A DNA stretch of 27,843 nt from Flavobacteriaceae bacterium (lineage in GTDB: Bacteria; Bacteroidota; Bacteroidia; Flavobacteriales; Flavobacteriaceae): positions 1 through 27,843 of the forward strand of contig JAURBD010000006.1 of assembly GCA_030829155.1 (NCBI GenBank). Direction: 5' to 3'. The notes beneath the pieces are model-generated. The model searched no databases. It was not told the origin of the DNA and saw only the letters and a list, made by a program, of their open reading frames with translations. The position numbers and the translations under genes were made by a program. This document shows, in pieces, positions 6,848 to 14,842 of the stretch (its first letter is position 1; the number at the start of each line of letters is the position of its first letter).

Positions 6848-8839
6848 ATGGCTTTTAAAATAGTATCTGAGTTTTCACCTACAGGAGACCAACCCATTGC
6901 AATCAAAGAAATTGTGGATGGATTTTCACAGTCGGAAAAATACATGACCCTCCAAGGGGTAACCGGTTCTGGGAAAACATTTACGGTTGCAAATGTTGTT
7001 CAAGAATTGAATCGTCCTACTCTTGTATTAGCACATAACAAAACTTTAGCTGCTCAATTGTATTCTGAATTCAAACAATTTTTTCCAGATAATGCGGTAG
7101 AATACTTTGTTTCTTATTACGACTATTATCAGCCTGAAGCATATATTCCCGTTACGGGTACTTACATAGAAAAAGACTTGTCGATTAATGAAGAAATAGA
7201 AAAACTTCGTTTGAGTACCACTTCCTCTCTGCTTTCTGGAAGAAGAGATGTAATTGTAGTTGCATCGGTTTCTTGTTTATATGGAATTGGAAACCCTGCT
7301 GAATTCCAAAAAAATGTAATCTCTATTAAAAGAGACCAAGTCCTCTCTAGAACAAAATTTTTACACCAACTGGTTCAAAGCTTGTATTCTAGAACCATGG
7401 CAGAATTTCAACACGGTAACTTTAGAGTAAAAGGAGATGTGATTGATATTTATCCCAGCTACGCAGATACCGCCTTTCGAGTTCATTTTTTTGGGGATGA
7501 AATCGAAGAAATTGAAGCTTTCGATCCGATAACAAATGAACGAATCGAACAATACGAACAATTGAATATTTATCCAGCCAATATGTTTGTGACCTCACCA
7601 GATGTTTTACAGAACGCAATTCACAGTATTCAAGATGACTTAGTTAAACAACTGGACTTTTTTAGAGAAGTAGGAAAGCACTTGGAAGCAAAACGCTTGG
7701 AAGAACGAACCAATTTTGACCTTGAAATGATTCGAGAACTTGGCTATTGTTCTGGAATTGAGAATTACTCTCGATATTTAGATGGAAGAAATCCAGGATC
7801 TCGTCCTTTCTGTTTGTTGGATTATTTTCCTGAGGATTTTTTGATGATTATTGACGAAAGTCACGTTACTGTTTCTCAAGTACATGCGATGTATGGAGGA
7901 GATCGAAGCCGAAAAGAAAATTTAGTGGAATATGGTTTTAGACTGCCAGCTGCAATGGACAATCGTCCTCTTAAATTTGAAGAGTTTGAGCAGCTTCAAA
8001 ATCAAGTTTTGTTTGTTAGTGCAACACCAGCCGATTATGAGTTAGAGAAAACCGAAGGGGTTTTTGTAGAACAAATCATTAGACCTACTGGCTTACTTGA
8101 CCCAATAATAGAGGTGCGTCCCAGTAAAAATCAAATTGATGACTTGATCGAAGAAATTCAAAAACGCAATGAAAAAGACGAACGTACACTAGTCACTACC
8201 CTTACCAAACGTATGGCTGAAGAATTGACAAAATACATGAGTCGAATTCAAATTCGATGCCGATACATCCACAGTGATGTAGACACGCTAGAGAGAGTAG
8301 AAATAATGCAAGATCTCCGAAAAGGGATATTCGATGTTTTAATTGGGGTAAACCTCTTACGTGAAGGTTTGGATTTACCTGAGGTTTCTTTGGTTGCAAT
8401 TTTGGATGCCGACAAAGAAGGGTTCTTGCGCTCGAACAGATCCCTAACTCAAACGGTAGGTCGGGCTGCAAGAAACGTAAATGGTCTCGCTATTTTTTAT
8501 GCAGATAAAGTAACTAGAAGCATGCAGTTTACCATGGATCAAACCCTAAACAGGCGTGAAAAACAAATGGCATATAACAAACTTCATAATAAAATTCCTG
8601 CCTCTTTGAATAAATCATTAAACAGTGCCTTATCTAAAAACTCTGTCGCAACTTATGCTTCGGAAAAAGAATTGAAAAAAGCTGCTGAGGAAGCATCACG
8701 CTATTTAACCAAGCCGCAGATCGAACAAAAAATCAGAGATACACGAAAGCTCATGGAAAAAGCTGCCAAAGATTTAGATTTTATCGAGGCCGCCCGGTTT
8801 CGTGATGAAATCAAAAACCTTAAAGAACAATTGGCTTAA
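6848..8839 (+). CDS. uvrB: Excinuclease ABC subunit UvrB
   Basis: Damage-verification helicase of nucleotide excision repair; works with UvrA, UvrC and UvrD on DNA. The 663-residue protein has Walker A GVTGSGKT at 37-44, the beta-hairpin region with SYYDYYQPEAY at 89-99, Walker B DESH at 336-339, helicase motifs including GVNLLREGLDLPEV and QTVGRAARN, and a C-terminal UVR motif (about 625-660, EAARFRDEI) that contacts UvrC. Length is normal. The open frame reaches back to a TTG at 6797, but the ATG at 6848 (MAFKIVSEFSPTGDQ) is where family similarity begins. A near-consensus TTG-N22-TAAATTTA lies at 6797-6829, short of the final G. It starts a plus-strand run and is followed 11 bases later by a flavoprotein gene. 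Confidence 0.98.
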   Translation: MAFKIVSEFSPTGDQPIAIKEIVDGFSQSEKYMTLQGVTGSGKTFTVANVVQELNRPTLVLAHNKTLAAQLYSEFKQFFPDNAVEYFVSYYDYYQPEAYIPVTGTYIEKDLSINEEIEKLRLSTTSSLLSGRRDVIVVASVSCLYGIGNPAEFQKNVISIKRDQVLSRTKFLHQLVQSLYSRTMAEFQHGNFRVKGDVIDIYPSYADTAFRVHFFGDEIEEIEAFDPITNERIEQYEQLNIYPANMFVTSPDVLQNAIHSIQDDLVKQLDFFREVGKHLEAKRLEERTNFDLEMIRELGYCSGIENYSRYLDGRNPGSRPFCLLDYFPEDFLMIIDESHVTVSQVHAMYGGDRSRKENLVEYGFRLPAAMDNRPLKFEEFEQLQNQVLFVSATPADYELEKTEGVFVEQIIRPTGLLDPIIEVRPSKNQIDDLIEEIQKRNEKDERTLVTTLTKRMAEELTKYMSRIQIRCRYIHSDVDTLERVEIMQDLRKGIFDVLIGVNLLREGLDLPEVSLVAILDADKEGFLRSNRSLTQTVGRAARNVNGLAIFYADKVTRSMQFTMDQTLNRREKQMAYNKLHNKIPASLNKSLNSALSKNSVATYASEKELKKAAEEASRYLTKPQIEQKIRDTRKLMEKAAKDLDFIEAARFRDEIKNLKEQLA

Positions 8840-8850
8840 AAATAAACAGC

Positions 8851-9984
8851 ATGTCATCAACTAGCTATTGGGAAGATAAATGGTTTAAAAATTATGACTT
8901 TACGGTCATTGGTGGAGGAATAGTTGGCTGTTTTACAGCTTTGAAATTGATTCAAGAAAAACCAAATGCACGTATTGCAATTTTTGAACGTGGTCTATTT
9001 CCATCGGGTGCCAGCACAAAAAATGCAGGCTTTGCTTGTCTTGGCTCCTTGACTGAATTGGAAAATGATCGAATACACCTAAGTGATGATGAAGTAAAAT
9101 TCTTAGTGAAATTAAGATCTGATGGCTTGCATATTTTAAGAAATACCTTGGGAGACGAAAAAATCTCTTATCAAGAAGATGGAGGGTATGAGTTGTTCAT
9201 GAAGGCTACAGATAAAATTGAAACTCGAATTAACGAAATTAATACATTACTTTATCCTATTTTCAATCAGAACATATTTTCACAAGAAAATAAACATATT
9301 AAAAGCAATGGCTTTGCCAATGATAAAGTAAATACATTATTAAAAAACAAATTAGAAGGTACTATTGACACCGGTAAAATGATGTGGTATTTGCATGAGA
9401 AAGTTCGTGAAAAAGGGATTGCTCTATTCACCTCTTCAAATATTAAAAACTTCAAAGAACAAAGTGATGGCATAGTGCTTCAAGTTCAAAATGGTGGGAA
9501 TCAAACAGAAATTAAAACTCAAAAGCTTGCGATTTGTAACAATGCATTCAGTAAAAATTGGTTTCCAAAAGAAGATATTAATCCTGGAAGAGGAATGGTT
9601 TTGATAACAAAACCCATTTCAAATTTAAAAATTAAAGGATCTTTTCATTACCACAAAGGGTATCATTATTTCCGAAATGTCGACAACCGTATTCTTATTG
9701 GCGGAGGAAGGCAGTTGGATTTAAAAAAAGAAAATACTTCAATTTTTGGTGTCAATGCTGAAATAAAAAAAGTACTAATCGAAGATTTGAAAAAATACAT
9801 TTTACCCAACTCTCCTTTTGAAATAGAAAAAGAATGGTCTGGAATAATGGCTTTTGGACCAAATAAACTTCCACTAATCAAACGCCATTCCGCAAGAATT
9901 GCTGTAGGTGTGCGTTTGGGTGGAATGGGAATTGCCATAGGTTCTGTAATCGGAAATAAAACAGCAGCAATCCTTCTGGAATAA
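8851..9984 (+). CDS. FAD-dependent oxidoreductase, DAO (glycine/D-amino acid oxidase-like) family
   Basis: A 377-residue soluble flavoprotein. The dinucleotide-binding motif VIGGGIVGCFTALKL (about 19-33) is followed by an acidic strand end (IFERG) and by SGASTKNAGFA, the usual DAO-family segment near the flavin. The C-terminal part has ILIGGGRQLD, the EWSGIMAFGPNKLPLI stretch and GVRLGGMGIAIGS, typical of the FAD-contacting C-terminal lobe. The substrate is not known; the family oxidises amines or amino acids, and the flavobacterial orthologues I recall carry only generic names. It begins 11 bases after uvrB and ends 24 bases before pnuC. Whether it is functionally related to either is unclear. 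Confidence 0.85.
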   Translation: MSSTSYWEDKWFKNYDFTVIGGGIVGCFTALKLIQEKPNARIAIFERGLFPSGASTKNAGFACLGSLTELENDRIHLSDDEVKFLVKLRSDGLHILRNTLGDEKISYQEDGGYELFMKATDKIETRINEINTLLYPIFNQNIFSQENKHIKSNGFANDKVNTLLKNKLEGTIDTGKMMWYLHEKVREKGIALFTSSNIKNFKEQSDGIVLQVQNGGNQTEIKTQKLAICNNAFSKNWFPKEDINPGRGMVLITKPISNLKIKGSFHYHKGYHYFRNVDNRILIGGGRQLDLKKENTSIFGVNAEIKKVLIEDLKKYILPNSPFEIEKEWSGIMAFGPNKLPLIKRHSARIAVGVRLGGMGIAIGSVIGNKTAAILLE

Positions 9985-10008
9985 TCATAGAAATTTTATT
10001 TTTATTGA

Positions 10009-10572
10009 ATGAATTTATTGCTTGAAATATTTTCAGTAGGATTGAGTATTATTTTTTTGATTTTATTGATTAAGGAAAATATTAATTGTTGGTTTTTTGG
10101 GATTTTAGGATCACTATTAAGTATTTTTTTATTCTACAGAATCGGACTCTATGCAGAGTCTATTCTGTATTTATATTATGTCATCATAGGAATATACGGT
10201 TATCAACTATGGACTACTAAAAAAAAATCAATTGAACTTCCTGTAATTGATGTTTCCAAAAATAATCACCTAACTTATTTTTTGATCGGAACTATTTGTG
10301 CTCTTTGTTTAGGTTACGTTTTAAATACTTATACGGATGCCAGTAATCCCTATTTGGACGCATTTACAACCATATTCAGTTTTATTGCAAGTTATTTGGA
10401 AGCAAAGAAAATATTGAGTGGATGGTATTATTGGATAATAATCAATGGGGTTACTTTAGGTTTGTATCTTAACAAGGAGCTTTACATATATTTTGTGCTT
10501 ACCTTGCTTTACTTCACTCTATCTTTTTATGGTTTAAAAACCTGGAAACAAAGAGTTAATGAATCTATCTAA
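10009..10572 (+). CDS. pnuC: PnuC-family vitamin transporter (probably nicotinamide riboside)
   Basis: A 187-residue inner-membrane protein with about seven hydrophobic segments and the PnuC layout: NCWFFGILGS near 25-34, LYAESILYLYYVIIGIYGYQLW in the first half, and a repeat-like second half with DAFTTIFSFIASYLEAKK, GWYYWIIIN and a final YGLKTWK. PnuC proteins are facilitators that import nicotinamide riboside for NAD synthesis, while relatives import thiamine (PnuT) or riboflavin (PnuX). I see no TPP or FMN riboswitch in the 24 bases upstream, and no nadR or thiamine gene nearby, so the substrate is inferred from family default. Very AT-rich coding, as expected for a hydrophobic protein here. 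Confidence 0.85.
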   Translation: MNLLLEIFSVGLSIIFLILLIKENINCWFFGILGSLLSIFLFYRIGLYAESILYLYYVIIGIYGYQLWTTKKKSIELPVIDVSKNNHLTYFLIGTICALCLGYVLNTYTDASNPYLDAFTTIFSFIASYLEAKKILSGWYYWIIINGVTLGLYLNKELYIYFVLTLLYFTLSFYGLKTWKQRVNESI

Positions 10573-10679
10573 TATTTAGTAGCTTTCCTATTTACGGAAG
10601 ATTTTCAGTTGTTTTTTATTGGTTAAAAGAAAAAGTATACATTAAAATCTGTAGCTTTAAAGAACATAAATAACTACTA

Positions 10680-12266
10680 ATGATCCAATCCTATAAAAAA
10701 CCTCACCAACTCGAAAAACAATACGACGCAGTAATCATTGGAACTGGAATGGGAAGTTTAACTAGTGCCGCATTTTTGGCTAAAGAAGGAAAAAAGGTCT
10801 TACTTCTTGAACGACATTATACTGCTGGGGGTTTCACTCATGTTTTCAAGAGAAAAGGCTATGAATGGGATGTTGGAATTCATTATATCGGTGAAGTTCA
10901 AAAAGAGAACAGTGCCCTAAGAAAAATGTTTGATTACATCTCTAACGGGAAATTGTTGTGGGCAGATATGGGCGAGGTATACGATCAAATTATTATAGGA
11001 GATAAAAAATTTAATTTTGTAAAAGGAGTTGATGCCTTCAAAGATCAATTAACCCAATACTTTCCCAGGGAAAAAAAAGCAATTGAAGATTATATTAATT
11101 TGGTATTTAAGGCCAATAAAGCCATGGGGAAGTTTTACATCAACAAAGCACTCCCTAAATTCATCGGAAATATTGTCGGAGGCATGCTAAAAAAACCCTA
11201 CCAAGAATTTTCCAACAGAACAACTTATGAAGTTTTGCGGTCTTTAACTGAAAATGAGGAACTCATAAAAGTTTTATGCGGTCAATATGGAGATTATGGA
11301 CTTCCACCAAAACAAAGCAGTTTTGCAATGCACGCATCGGTAGTAAAACATTATTTTGGTGGAGGAAGTTTCCCTGTTGGAGGGTCATCACAAATAGTAA
11401 AAACGATAGCCCCTGTCATCGAATCGGCAAAAGGAACCATCTTAATTAATGCTGAAGTGAAAGAGATTATTACTAAAAAAGAAAGAGCAATTGGAGTGAA
11501 AATGAGTGATGATAAATGTTTTTATGCTCCTATAATCATTAGTGGTGTTGGAGTAATTAATACCTTCAAAAAATTAATTTCAAAAGAAAATAAGTTTAGT
11601 AAAATCTTATCTGAACAACTTACAAAAGTAAAACCATCTGTAGCCCATGGTTGTTTATATATTGGTTTAAATGGAACTCCAGAGGAATTAAAGTTACCCA
11701 AAAAGAATTTATGGATTTATCCTGATGATCTCGATCACGATGATTGTGTAAGTCGATTTTTAAAAGACCACAATGAACCTTTTCCCGTTGTTTATATTTC
11801 TTTTCCGTCTTCTAAAGATCCAAGTTGGTCAGAAAGATACCCCAACAAAAGTACGATAGACATCATCACATTACTTCCATTCAAAAGTTTTCATCAATGG
11901 GAAGGCAGCAAATGGATGAAAAGAGGAAAGAGCTATGAAGCCTTTAAAGAAAAATTTGCTCAACGATTACTCGAACATTTGTTTGAATTATTTCCGCACC
12001 TCAGGAATCAAATAGACTGTTATGAATTATCCACTCCTCTAACAACAAAACATTTTGTAAACTATGAAAAAGGAGAACTTTATGGTTTGGATCACAGTCC
12101 AGAAAGATATCAACAAAGTTTTTTAAGCCCAAGGACACCTATAAAAGGTTTATATTTGACAGGACAGGATATTGTTACTGCTGGGATTGGAGGTGCACTT
12201 TTTTCGGGATTCATTACAGCTACTACCATTGAAAAGAAAAATTTCTGGAAGAAAATATATGCCTAA
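10680..12266 (+). CDS. NAD(P)/FAD-dependent oxidoreductase, RetSat / CrtI (phytoene desaturase) superfamily
   Basis: A 528-residue flavoprotein. The N-terminal Rossmann motif VIIGTGMGSLTSAAFLAKEG (18-37) is followed by LLLERHYTAGGFTHVFKRKG (41-60) and WDVGIHYIG (63-71). This GGFTH...GIHYIG pattern is typical of all-trans-retinol 13,14-reductase-like proteins within the carotenoid desaturase superfamily. The C-terminal FAD motif LYLTGQDIVTAGIGGALFSG is also present. The substrate cannot be read from the sequence: bacterial relatives act on carotenoids, retinoids or other polyenes, and many are uncharacterised. No crt genes or rhodopsin gene lie in this window. It follows pnuC after a 107-base gap and may have its own promoter, though I find only near-matches to the consensus there. 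Confidence 0.85.
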   Translation: MIQSYKKPHQLEKQYDAVIIGTGMGSLTSAAFLAKEGKKVLLLERHYTAGGFTHVFKRKGYEWDVGIHYIGEVQKENSALRKMFDYISNGKLLWADMGEVYDQIIIGDKKFNFVKGVDAFKDQLTQYFPREKKAIEDYINLVFKANKAMGKFYINKALPKFIGNIVGGMLKKPYQEFSNRTTYEVLRSLTENEELIKVLCGQYGDYGLPPKQSSFAMHASVVKHYFGGGSFPVGGSSQIVKTIAPVIESAKGTILINAEVKEIITKKERAIGVKMSDDKCFYAPIIISGVGVINTFKKLISKENKFSKILSEQLTKVKPSVAHGCLYIGLNGTPEELKLPKKNLWIYPDDLDHDDCVSRFLKDHNEPFPVVYISFPSSKDPSWSERYPNKSTIDIITLLPFKSFHQWEGSKWMKRGKSYEAFKEKFAQRLLEHLFELFPHLRNQIDCYELSTPLTTKHFVNYEKGELYGLDHSPERYQQSFLSPRTPIKGLYLTGQDIVTAGIGGALFSGFITATTIEKKNFWKKIYA

Positions 12267-12308
12267 ACCTTTTAAATTTAAAAACTAGAAAGATGTTACA
12301 GGTGTTGA

Positions 12309-12338
12309 TTGTAAATAGCAACTTAAATTATATCTTGC
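12309..12338 (+). promoter_or_regulatory. Candidate promoter for the lipoprotein gene
   Basis: TTG at 12309-12311 is followed after 19 bases by TATCTTGC at 12331-12338. Spacing matches the Bacteroidota TTG-N19-TAnnTTTG pattern, but the last two bases of the -7 box deviate. The predicted start of transcription would leave a leader of roughly 20 bases before the ATG at 12361. The gene lies 94 bases after its upstream neighbour, so a separate promoter is reasonable. Confidence 0.3.
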
Positions 12339-12360
12339 GAGTAAACTATAATTATATCTA

Positions 12361-12876
12361 ATGAAAAATTTAATTAAACTATTTGCAATTGCTCTCGTAT
12401 TGAGTTCTTGCACAACAACATCAACAACTGAAGTTAAAGAGCGTATGATTGGGTTTCATCCAAACCCAGAAATACAAGACTTAAAGTGGCATTTAGGAAC
12501 TCAAGAGGCTATCGATCACGTTATCGCTGTAGACAAACTGTGGGCTGCAAAAGACTACGAATCAATGAGAAGTCATTTCGTTGATACAGTAAAAGTAACT
12601 GATTGGAATGGGAAATTATCCTCAAGTTTCAATGAGTTTAAAGCTTCTATGGAAGCTGATGATTCAGATGTAAGCTGGACTTTTGACTATGCATACTCTG
12701 TGGACATCGATCCATCAAGGGGAGGAGAACATGTGCAAGCGGGTTTTAGTATCAGTTCACCAAAAAAAGATGGATCTGTTGAAAAATATTATATTCATGA
12801 GAGTTACTACATCATCAACCAGAAGATTGTAACACTCAGTCAATATAAACAAGCATCTGCTCCATTGAAAGAGTAG
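12361..12876 (+). CDS. Small lipoprotein of unknown function, possibly NTF2/SnoaL-like
   Basis: A 171-residue protein with a clear lipoprotein signal: MKNLIKLFAIALVLSSC, lipobox LSSC with the lipidated Cys at 17, followed by a Thr-rich linker. It is therefore anchored in the outer or inner membrane facing the periplasm or surface. The mature part has AIDHVIAVDKLWAAKDYESM followed by alternating beta-rich segments (VKVTDWNGK, WTFDYAYSVDID, YYIHESYYIINQKI). That layout suggests a cystatin-like NTF2/SnoaL cone fold, but this is an impression rather than a recognised family. It ends 21 bases before a strong terminator and is the last gene of the plus-strand run. Confidence 0.75.
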   Translation: MKNLIKLFAIALVLSSCTTTSTTEVKERMIGFHPNPEIQDLKWHLGTQEAIDHVIAVDKLWAAKDYESMRSHFVDTVKVTDWNGKLSSSFNEFKASMEADDSDVSWTFDYAYSVDIDPSRGGEHVQAGFSISSPKKDGSVEKYYIHESYYIINQKIVTLSQYKQASAPLKE

Positions 12877-12897
12877 ACTTCCAATAATTTATGACAC

Positions 12898-12927
12898 AAA
12901 AAACGGCTCCAGAAAGAGCCGTTTTTT
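12898..12927. terminator. Bidirectional Rho-independent terminator
   Basis: A perfect 12-base inverted repeat: AAAAAACGGCTC (12898-12909), loop CAGAAA, then GAGCCGTTTTTT (12916-12927). The GC-rich stem core followed by T runs on both strands makes it a terminator for the lipoprotein gene (plus) and for hsp20 (minus). Hsp20 ends at 12947, 20 bases away. It is the clearest terminator in the window. Confidence 0.93.
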
Positions 12928-12946
12928 ATTAAAAAAATGTTTGAAA

Positions 12947-13369
12947 TTATTTTACTTTAATCCATTTTTTTGGTTGTGGTAAACTTTCTTTCTTTTTGGG
13001 AAGAACTAATTTCAAAACACCATCGGTGTAACGTGCATCTATTTGATCAACAGCAACGCTATCAGGCAAAGTAAATGACCTTTGAAATGAGGAATAATCG
13101 AATTCCTTTTTGTAATACAGAGGGTCATTTTCAGCAATCTCATTCTCGCTTTCAAGACCAATTGTAAGTATTTCTTTATTTATCTCAATTTTAAAATCAC
13201 TTTTAGATTTCCCTGGTACTGCTATTTCTAATAAAAATTGGGTCTCGCTTTCTGAAATATTAGTAGCGGGCTGTTTCTCCATTGAATCTTTTTGACGTCC
13301 CAATTCATTATAAATTAACTGATCAAAAAAAGATGGGGTAATTCGGTAGTTTCTTTTAACTAAATTCAT
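12947..13369 (-). CDS. Small heat shock protein, Hsp20 / alpha-crystallin family
   Basis: An ATP-independent holdase chaperone that binds unfolding proteins in the cytosol. The 140-residue protein has a short N-terminal arm (1-35), an alpha-crystallin domain (about 36-130) with FLLEIAVPGKSKSDFKIEI and ALPDS-like FTLPDSVAVDQIDARYTDGVLKLVLPKK, and a short C-terminal tail. The GVLKL motif is the hallmark of the domain's end. It lies 110 bases downstream of sucC on the same strand, and two matching GACA-N3-TGTC palindromes lie in that gap, so it is probably stress-regulated from its own promoter. A TTTATTTG box (minus strand, 13410-13417) is one base from the -7 consensus. Confidence 0.93.
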   Translation of the reverse strand: MNLVKRNYRITPSFFDQLIYNELGRQKDSMEKQPATNISESETQFLLEIAVPGKSKSDFKIEINKEILTIGLESENEIAENDPLYYKKEFDYSSFQRSFTLPDSVAVDQIDARYTDGVLKLVLPKKKESLPQPKKWIKVK

Positions 13370-13435
13370 ATCATATTATTTTTAAGGTTAATATTCAAAC
13401 TGTTCTGTTCAAATAAAATACCAATTCAAAATAAA

Positions 13436-13480
13436 TGACATAATGTCGTTAAAATTCAATAAAAAGATGACATATTGTCT
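13436..13480. promoter_or_regulatory. Paired GACA-N3-TGTC palindromes upstream of hsp20
   Basis: TGACATAATGTCG (13436-13448) and TGACATATTGTCT (13468-13480) share the core GACA-TAW-TGTC. Their centres (13442 and 13474) are 32 bases apart, about three helical turns. Both lie 67-111 bases upstream of the hsp20 ATG, and the second touches the sucC stop codon. They do not match CIRCE or the HspR HAIR sequence as I know them. The likely role is an operator for a dimeric stress regulator acting on hsp20; this is inferred from placement and symmetry. Confidence 0.5.
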
Positions 13481-14673
13481 TACTTAATAGCTTCTTGGAC
13501 CTTATCAGCTGCTTCTTGGAAGGCGGTTGCTGAAAGAACATTAAGCCCAGAGCTATCGATCAATTCTTTTGCGATATCTGCATTAGTACCTTGAAGACGA
13601 ACAATAATCGGGACATTAATAGCATCACCCAGATTCTTATAGGCATCAACAATCCCTTGAGCTACTCGATCGCATCGAACTATACCTCCAAAAATATTAA
13701 TCAAAATAGCCTTTACGTTTGGATCTTTTAAAATTAGACGAAACGCAGTTTCAACTCGAGCAGCATCTGCAGTCCCTCCAACATCAAGAAAGTTTGCGGG
13801 ATCTCCACCAGCTTGTTTAATCAAATCCATAGTTGCCATGGCTAACCCTGCTCCATTGACCATACAACCGACGTTTCCATCTAAGTCAACATAATTTAAT
13901 CCTACTTCTCCAGCTTCAACCTCAATCGGGTTTTCTTCTCTGATATCTCGTAGTGCTGTGTAATCTTTGTGACGAAATAATGCATTATCGTCAATAGAAA
14001 CTTTAGCATCAACGGCTAAAATTTTATCATCTGAAGTTTTTAAAACTGGATTAATTTCAAATAAAGAAGAATCTGATTTAACATATGCTGTATATAAAGA
14101 TGAAATAAATTTGGTCATTTCTTTAAAAGATTGACCACTTAATCCTAGATTGAATGCAATTTTACGAGCTTGAAAAGGCATCATTCCAGTGGCTGGATCA
14201 ATTTCTTCTGTAAAAATCAAATGTGGAGTTTCTTCAGCTACAGTTTCAATATCCATTCCCCCCTCTGTTGAATACATAATCATGTTTTTCCCAGTTGCAC
14301 GGTTTAATAATACTGAAACATAAAATTCACTGATTTCGCTTGCACCGGGATAATAAACATCTTCAGCTATTAAAACTTGATGAACAGGTTTCCCTTCTGG
14401 AGGTGTTTGAGGAGTAATTAATTGCATTCCTATAATTTGATTGGCTATTGAAGAAACTTCTTCAAGATTTTTAGCAATTTTTACACCACCACCTTTACCA
14501 CGACCACCAGCGTGAATTTGAGCTTTAATAACATGCCATCCTGAACCCGTTTCGTTAGTAATTTTTTTGGCGGCGGCTACAGCTTCTTCAGGGGTTTGAG
14601 CAACAACACCTCTTTGTATCGCTACACCATAGCTCGATAAAATCTCTTTTCCTTGATATTCGTGTAAATTCAT
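13480..14673 (-). CDS. sucC: Succinate-CoA ligase (ADP-forming) beta subunit
   Basis: Beta subunit of succinyl-CoA synthetase, the substrate-level phosphorylation step of the TCA cycle in the cytosol. The 397-residue protein begins MNLHEYQGKEIL, has the ATP-grasp segment HAGGRGKGGGVK (about 52-63), FEINPVLKT in the middle and the CoA-ligase domain motif NIFGGIVRCD near the C-terminus. Length is normal. The alpha subunit gene sucD is not adjacent, which is common in Bacteroidota. The stop codon at 13480-13482 abuts the palindrome pair upstream of hsp20. I see no strong terminator after it, so some read-through into hsp20 is possible. Confidence 0.97.
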   Translation of the reverse strand: MNLHEYQGKEILSSYGVAIQRGVVAQTPEEAVAAAKKITNETGSGWHVIKAQIHAGGRGKGGGVKIAKNLEEVSSIANQIIGMQLITPQTPPEGKPVHQVLIAEDVYYPGASEISEFYVSVLLNRATGKNMIMYSTEGGMDIETVAEETPHLIFTEEIDPATGMMPFQARKIAFNLGLSGQSFKEMTKFISSLYTAYVKSDSSLFEINPVLKTSDDKILAVDAKVSIDDNALFRHKDYTALRDIREENPIEVEAGEVGLNYVDLDGNVGCMVNGAGLAMATMDLIKQAGGDPANFLDVGGTADAARVETAFRLILKDPNVKAILINIFGGIVRCDRVAQGIVDAYKNLGDAINVPIIVRLQGTNADIAKELIDSSGLNVLSATAFQEAADKVQEAIK

Positions 14674-14694
14674 TATTCTAATAATTTATGAGCA

Positions 14695-14702
14695 CAAAAA
14701 TA
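14695..14702 (-). promoter_or_regulatory. Candidate -7 box for sucC
   Basis: On the minus strand the sequence is TATTTTTG, an exact match to TAnnTTTG, 21 bases before the sucC ATG. No TTG is found at the expected -33 distance. It lies in the 169-base divergent gap between sucC and lysA, where a sucC promoter must be. Confidence 0.4.
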
Positions 14703-14745
14703 GAGAAGTTAAATCAATTAAATTGAATCCAGTTAAAAAGTATTT

Positions 14746-14761
14746 TGTTGTATATGCAACA
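14746..14761. promoter_or_regulatory. Palindrome in the sucC-lysA divergent gap, possible operator
   Basis: TGTTG-TATATG-CAACA forms a 5-base inverted repeat with a 6-base spacer near the middle of the divergent gap. Its position 44 bases beyond the candidate sucC box and 58 bases before the candidate lysA box would suit a shared regulator. Arms this short can arise by chance in AT-rich DNA, so the call is weak. The rest of the 14674-14842 gap holds only the two candidate -7 boxes. Confidence 0.25.
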
Positions 14762-14818
14762 TTATTTTATATTTTTAATCAATTTTTCTAAAGCATACAA
14801 AAGAATAGAAATAGTTCT

Positions 14819-14826
14819 TACTTTTG
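14819..14826 (+). promoter_or_regulatory. Candidate -7 box for lysA
   Basis: TACTTTTG matches TAnnTTTG exactly and ends 16 bases before the lysA ATG at 14843. No TTG lies 17-23 bases upstream. It is the best candidate in the divergent gap on this strand. Confidence 0.4.
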
Positions 14827-14842
14827 ATGAAAATTGTACCGT

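Noticed and set aside
9985..10008. Possible riboswitch (TPP, FMN or NAD) before pnuC
   Set aside because: Only 24 bases separate it from the upstream gene and no riboswitch core such as CUGAGA is present.
10573..10679. Possible terminator or small RNA in the pnuC to RetSat-like gap
   Set aside because: Only a 4-base TTCC/GGAA arm pair is visible, with no T run after it; nothing supports an RNA gene.
13469..13479. GACA-N3-TGTC read as a sucC terminator hairpin
   Set aside because: Four-base AT-containing arms with a 3-base loop are too weak, and the second identical copy 32 bases away fits an operator better.
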